A stretch of DNA of 9,982 nt from CALMFQ01 sp964495595 (GTDB lineage: Bacteria > Pseudomonadota > Gammaproteobacteria > Burkholderiales > SCOH01), in the NCBI GenBank assembly GCA_964495595.1, contig CAZBWH010000095.1, positions 1 to 9,982 on the forward strand, given 5' to 3'. The position numbers and the translations under genes were made by a program. Position 1 is the stretch's first letter. The number at the start of each line of letters is the position of its first letter. The notes under the pieces were generated by a model. That model searched no databases, was not told where the DNA came from, and saw nothing but the letters and a program-made list of their open reading frames with translations. Shown here one piece after another: positions 9,375 to 9,982 of this stretch.

Positions 9375-9731
9375 TTATTTGCCCCGACCCAACAGAACAT
9401 CGTAGAACAACCAGGATAGAGTGCTGTCAACCACCCATAGAAACAAAGCAAGAAGCAACACAAAGGCAAAGACTACGGCGGTTAACTGAATAGTCTCCTT
9501 GCGCGTTGGCCAAACGACCTTTTTGGCTTCTGCCACAGAATCCCTGGCGAAACCAACAAAATCCTTACCTTGACTACTGGTCAGCATAAGCCCGGCTGCA
9601 GCGACCACACCAACCACCACCGCAAGCACTCGCGCCCAATCACCAGCCGACCCCAACAGGTAGTAGCCAGCCACCCCGAGTGCAACAAGCAACAGCGAGG
9701 CACCGAGTTTGATTCGATCTTGAACTTCCAT
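9375..9731 (-). CDS. secE: Preprotein translocase subunit SecE
   Basis: SecE is the essential clamp subunit of the SecYEG channel in the inner membrane. The 118-residue protein has three predicted membrane segments, at about 8-26, 33-51 and 82-108. This is the long three-helix form seen in many Gram-negatives. Between the second and third lies the conserved cytoplasmic amphipathic region with EAKKVVWPTRKET at 68-80, the family hallmark. The ATG at 9731 is preceded by an A-rich stretch (AAAAAAAGACAA) without a convincing Shine-Dalgarno, so initiation may rely on the unstructured A-rich leader. No better in-frame start is visible. The TAA is followed at once by the nusG ATG. The tRNA-Trp gene lies 83 bases upstream. 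Confidence 0.97.
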   Translation of the reverse strand: MEVQDRIKLGASLLLVALGVAGYYLLGSAGDWARVLAVVVGVVAAAGLMLTSSQGKDFVGFARDSVAEAKKVVWPTRKETIQLTAVVFAFVLLLALFLWVVDSTLSWLFYDVLLGRGK

Positions 9732-9779
9732 TTGTCTTTTTTTGGATACCGCCAGTGACGGCTATTCGAAACGTGCAAA

Positions 9780-9802
9780 GCCATCCGACATTGTCGGATG
9801 GC
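9780..9802 (-). terminator. Perfect hairpin between tRNA-Trp and secE, short U-tract
   Basis: GCCATCCGAC (9802-9793) and GTCGGATGGC (9789-9780) form a perfect 10-bp stem with a three-base loop. On the minus-strand transcript it begins 12 bases after the tRNA CCA and is followed by UUUGCACG, only three U. It could be a leaky terminator for the tuf-tRNA transcript, a barrier that protects or directs processing of the tRNA 3' end, or both. Because secE-nusG has no clear promoter of its own here, complete termination seems unlikely. Confidence 0.55.
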
Positions 9803-9814
9803 ACCTGCATTACG

Positions 9815-9890
9815 TGGCAGGCGAGGAGGGTCTCGAACCCCCAACCCCCGGTTTTGGAGACCGATGCTCTGCCAATTGAGCTACTCGCCT
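9815..9890 (-). tRNA. trpT: tRNA-Trp (anticodon CCA), with encoded 3' CCA
   Basis: The minus strand folds into a complete 76-nt cloverleaf. The acceptor stem is AGGCGAG / CUCGCCU, followed by G73 and a genome-encoded CCA. The D stem is GCUC/GAGC. The anticodon stem is UCGGU/ACCGG around the loop CUCCAAA, which presents CCA and so reads UGG (Trp). The T stem is GGGGG/CCCUC around UUCGAGA, with one G-U pair. It sits between tuf and secE, 39 bases after the tuf stop and with no terminator before it, so it is probably cut from a tuf read-through transcript. The amino acid identity follows from the anticodon. Confidence 0.98.
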
Positions 9891-9929
9891 GCAATGAGAT
9901 GGCCAGACCGCACCACCCAAACCTGAAAA

Positions 9930-9982
9930 TTACTCGATGATCTTCGCAACGACACCAGCGCCGACTGTACGACCACCTTCAC
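9930..9982 (-). CDS. tuf: Elongation factor Tu (C-terminal end only)
   Basis: EF-Tu carries aminoacyl-tRNA to the ribosomal A site as a GTP complex. Only the last 16 residues and stop are inside the window: EGGRTVGAGVVAKIIE followed by TAA, the signature C-terminus of bacterial EF-Tu domain 3. The gene continues past the right edge. In proteobacteria the copy next to secE is often called tufB, but this window cannot show whether a second copy exists. The tRNA-Trp gene follows after 39 bases. Confidence 0.93.
   Translation of the reverse strand, partial: EGGRTVGAGVVAKIIE

Overview
The window is a slice of the conserved transcription/translation supercluster of a proteobacterium, most likely a betaproteobacterium. 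Every gene lies on the minus strand, so transcription runs from the right edge to the left edge: tuf (last 16 codons) - tRNA-Trp - secE - nusG - rplK - rplA - rplJ - rplL - rpoB - rpoC (first 700 codons). The betaproteobacterial reading rests on the gene order with tRNA-Trp between tuf and secE, on the RpoB N-terminus (MSYSFTEKKRIRKSFAKR) and on the DQTNPLS variant of the rifampicin-region motif. I recall these from family knowledge and did not search for them. I do not name a genus.

Right end (about 8841-9982): the tuf tail is followed 39 bases later by a complete 76-nt tRNA-Trp with encoded CCA. A 10-bp hairpin and then the secE-nusG pair come next. SecE is the essential small subunit of the Sec translocon and NusG is the universal elongation factor. 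Their stop and start codons abut (TAAATG).

Middle (about 6416-8757): rplK-rplA (L11 and L1, again abutting as TAAATG) is followed by a 299-base leader, then rplJ-rplL (L10 and L7/L12). These four proteins build the L1 stalk and the L11/L10/L12 GTPase-associated centre. The leader before rplJ carries an asymmetric long-range helix like the known L10 autoregulatory site. It also carries an 18-codon upstream ORF with a strong Shine-Dalgarno. rplJ itself starts at TTG behind a perfect AGGAGG.

Left end (1-6260): a 172-base spacer with a strong hairpin but a poor U-tract (a likely attenuator) separates rplL from rpoB. rpoB is complete (1356 aa) and rpoC runs off the left edge. Catalytic and zinc-binding residues checked codon by codon are intact.

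This is ordinary, highly conserved core genome. I see no mobile element, CRISPR array, defence gene or sign of transfer, and no new biological system. The observations most worth a second look are the small upstream ORF in the rplJ leader and the RNA structures in the spacers.
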